In this document: one piece after another, positions 63,553 through 64,000 of the stretch
How positions within the stretch are numbered: the stretch's first letter is position 1
Layout: each line of letters begins with the position of its first letter
Assembly: GCA_018883545.1 (NCBI GenBank)
Contig: JAHLEH010000001.1
Span: 310,001-374,000 of the forward strand
Reading direction: 5' to 3'
From: Marixanthotalea marina
GTDB taxonomy: Bacteria; Bacteroidota; Bacteroidia; Flavobacteriales; Flavobacteriaceae
DNA: 64,000 nt
Program-made: the position numbers and the translations under genes
The notes under the pieces: model-generated
Told to the model about the DNA's origin: nothing
Databases searched by the model: none
Seen by the model: the letters and a program-made list of their open reading frames with translations, nothing else

Positions 63553-64000
63553 ATGAAAAAAACTACTCTTTTTTTAATTCTTATAACTTTTACTTGTGTT
63601 ATATATGCGCAAGATATAACCCTAATAGATTTTGGGTTACCCGGACAAACTACTGGAGGTAGTTGGAATAATATTACAGACCCAGCTACAACAGGTGTAG
63701 ATATATCTCTAAATGATACTAATAGTAATGCTTCAGGGATATTTACATTGACAGATGCGTTTGATGATGATATCAATGGATGGGGAACAACGTCACCTAG
63801 TTCTCCAGCTTCAGATTGGGCACCTGATACAGCTACAGGGGATAATTTCTTTGGGGAAGACGAAGATTTTACCGACGCAACTTTGAGCAATGAACCCACA
63901 GGAGGCTTTACACTTTCTGGTTTAGAAGATGGGAAATATTATTCGTTTAACATTTTTGCATCAAGGATTGGATCAAACGGAGAAAACAGGGAAACATTAT
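63553..64000 (+). CDS. Secreted protein, partial at the right edge
   Basis: The first 149 residues of a protein that continues beyond the window. A signal peptide (LFLILITFTCVIYAQ) is followed by a threonine/asparagine/aspartate-rich, beta-type extracellular region (DFGLPGQTTGGSWNNITDP, then GLEDGKYYSFNIFASRIGSNGENRET). The start resembles Bacteroidota surface or T9SS-exported proteins, but the C-terminus is not visible. Confidence 0.82.
   Translation, partial: MKKTTLFLILITFTCVIYAQDITLIDFGLPGQTTGGSWNNITDPATTGVDISLNDTNSNASGIFTLTDAFDDDINGWGTTSPSSPASDWAPDTATGDNFFGEDEDFTDATLSNEPTGGFTLSGLEDGKYYSFNIFASRIGSNGENRETL

Overview
The window looks like a chromosomal segment of a marine-type Flavobacteriaceae bacterium (Bacteroidota). 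The DNA is AT-rich, there are two TonB-dependent receptors with carboxypeptidase-like N-terminal domains, a protein with a type IX secretion sorting tail, a flavobacterial PutA fusion, and several promoters of the Bacteroidota type (-7 TAnnTTTG). No phage, plasmid, CRISPR or rRNA genes were seen. Most of the window is ordinary chromosomal DNA, with a few accessory patches.

Layout. 1-5.6 kb: end of an oligopeptide ABC ATPase gene, a PolB-like exonuclease, a serine hydrolase and a TetR regulator facing a cupin gene, then an alkyltransferase and a CNNM/CBS membrane protein. 5.6-18.4 kb: an almost complete heme locus. On the minus strand it runs hemA, small ORF, hemC-hemD fusion, four-helix-bundle gene, hemE, nhaA, hemF, hemB. 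Diverging on the plus strand are an AraC regulator, a 53-aa ORF, a ThuA-like protein, hemH, a MATE exporter and a HemJ-like protein. Together they cover every step from glutamyl-tRNA to heme except HemL. 18.5-22 kb: NtrY-like kinase, Gfo/Idh/MocA oxidoreductase, enoyl-CoA hydratase. 22.0-25.0 kb: a lone 901-aa SF1 helicase gene bounded by short inverted repeats, the main accessory candidate. 25.1-30.4 kb: HxlR regulator, putA, radical SAM protein. 30.4-32.6 kb: a unit of about 940 bp present three times in tandem; the third copy has lost nearly all of its coding sequence. 32.6-39.2 kb: AraC regulator, T9SS SGNH hydrolase, HD hydrolase, acyl-ACP desaturase, PlsC, lipoprotein, bacilliredoxin, TerB/DnaJ protein. 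39.3-42.8 kb: sigma factor, a frameshifted membrane/TonB-like protein gene and a TlpA lipoprotein. 42.8-49.5 kb: LD-carboxypeptidase, metG, tex, lipocalin-like and OmpA lipoproteins. 49.5-54 kb: TerB protein, surface lipoprotein and TonB receptor. 54-59.3 kb: mfd, TlpA-like thioredoxin, YraN. 59.3-63.2 kb: a metal-uptake locus (TonB receptor, DtxR-type repressor, ZIP transporter), then tRNA-Arg(CCU) and the start of a secreted protein.

The less ordinary signals are small-scale: REP-like palindromic elements between genes and apparently also inside the coding frames of metG and mfd, three regulator genes with visible operator-like palindromes (TetR, HxlR, AraC), possible DtxR boxes at both TonB receptor promoters, the tandem triplication with a deletion remnant, a frameshift in a sigma-linked TonB-like gene, and the inverted-repeat-bounded helicase. 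All functional assignments come from reading motifs by eye; no database search was done.
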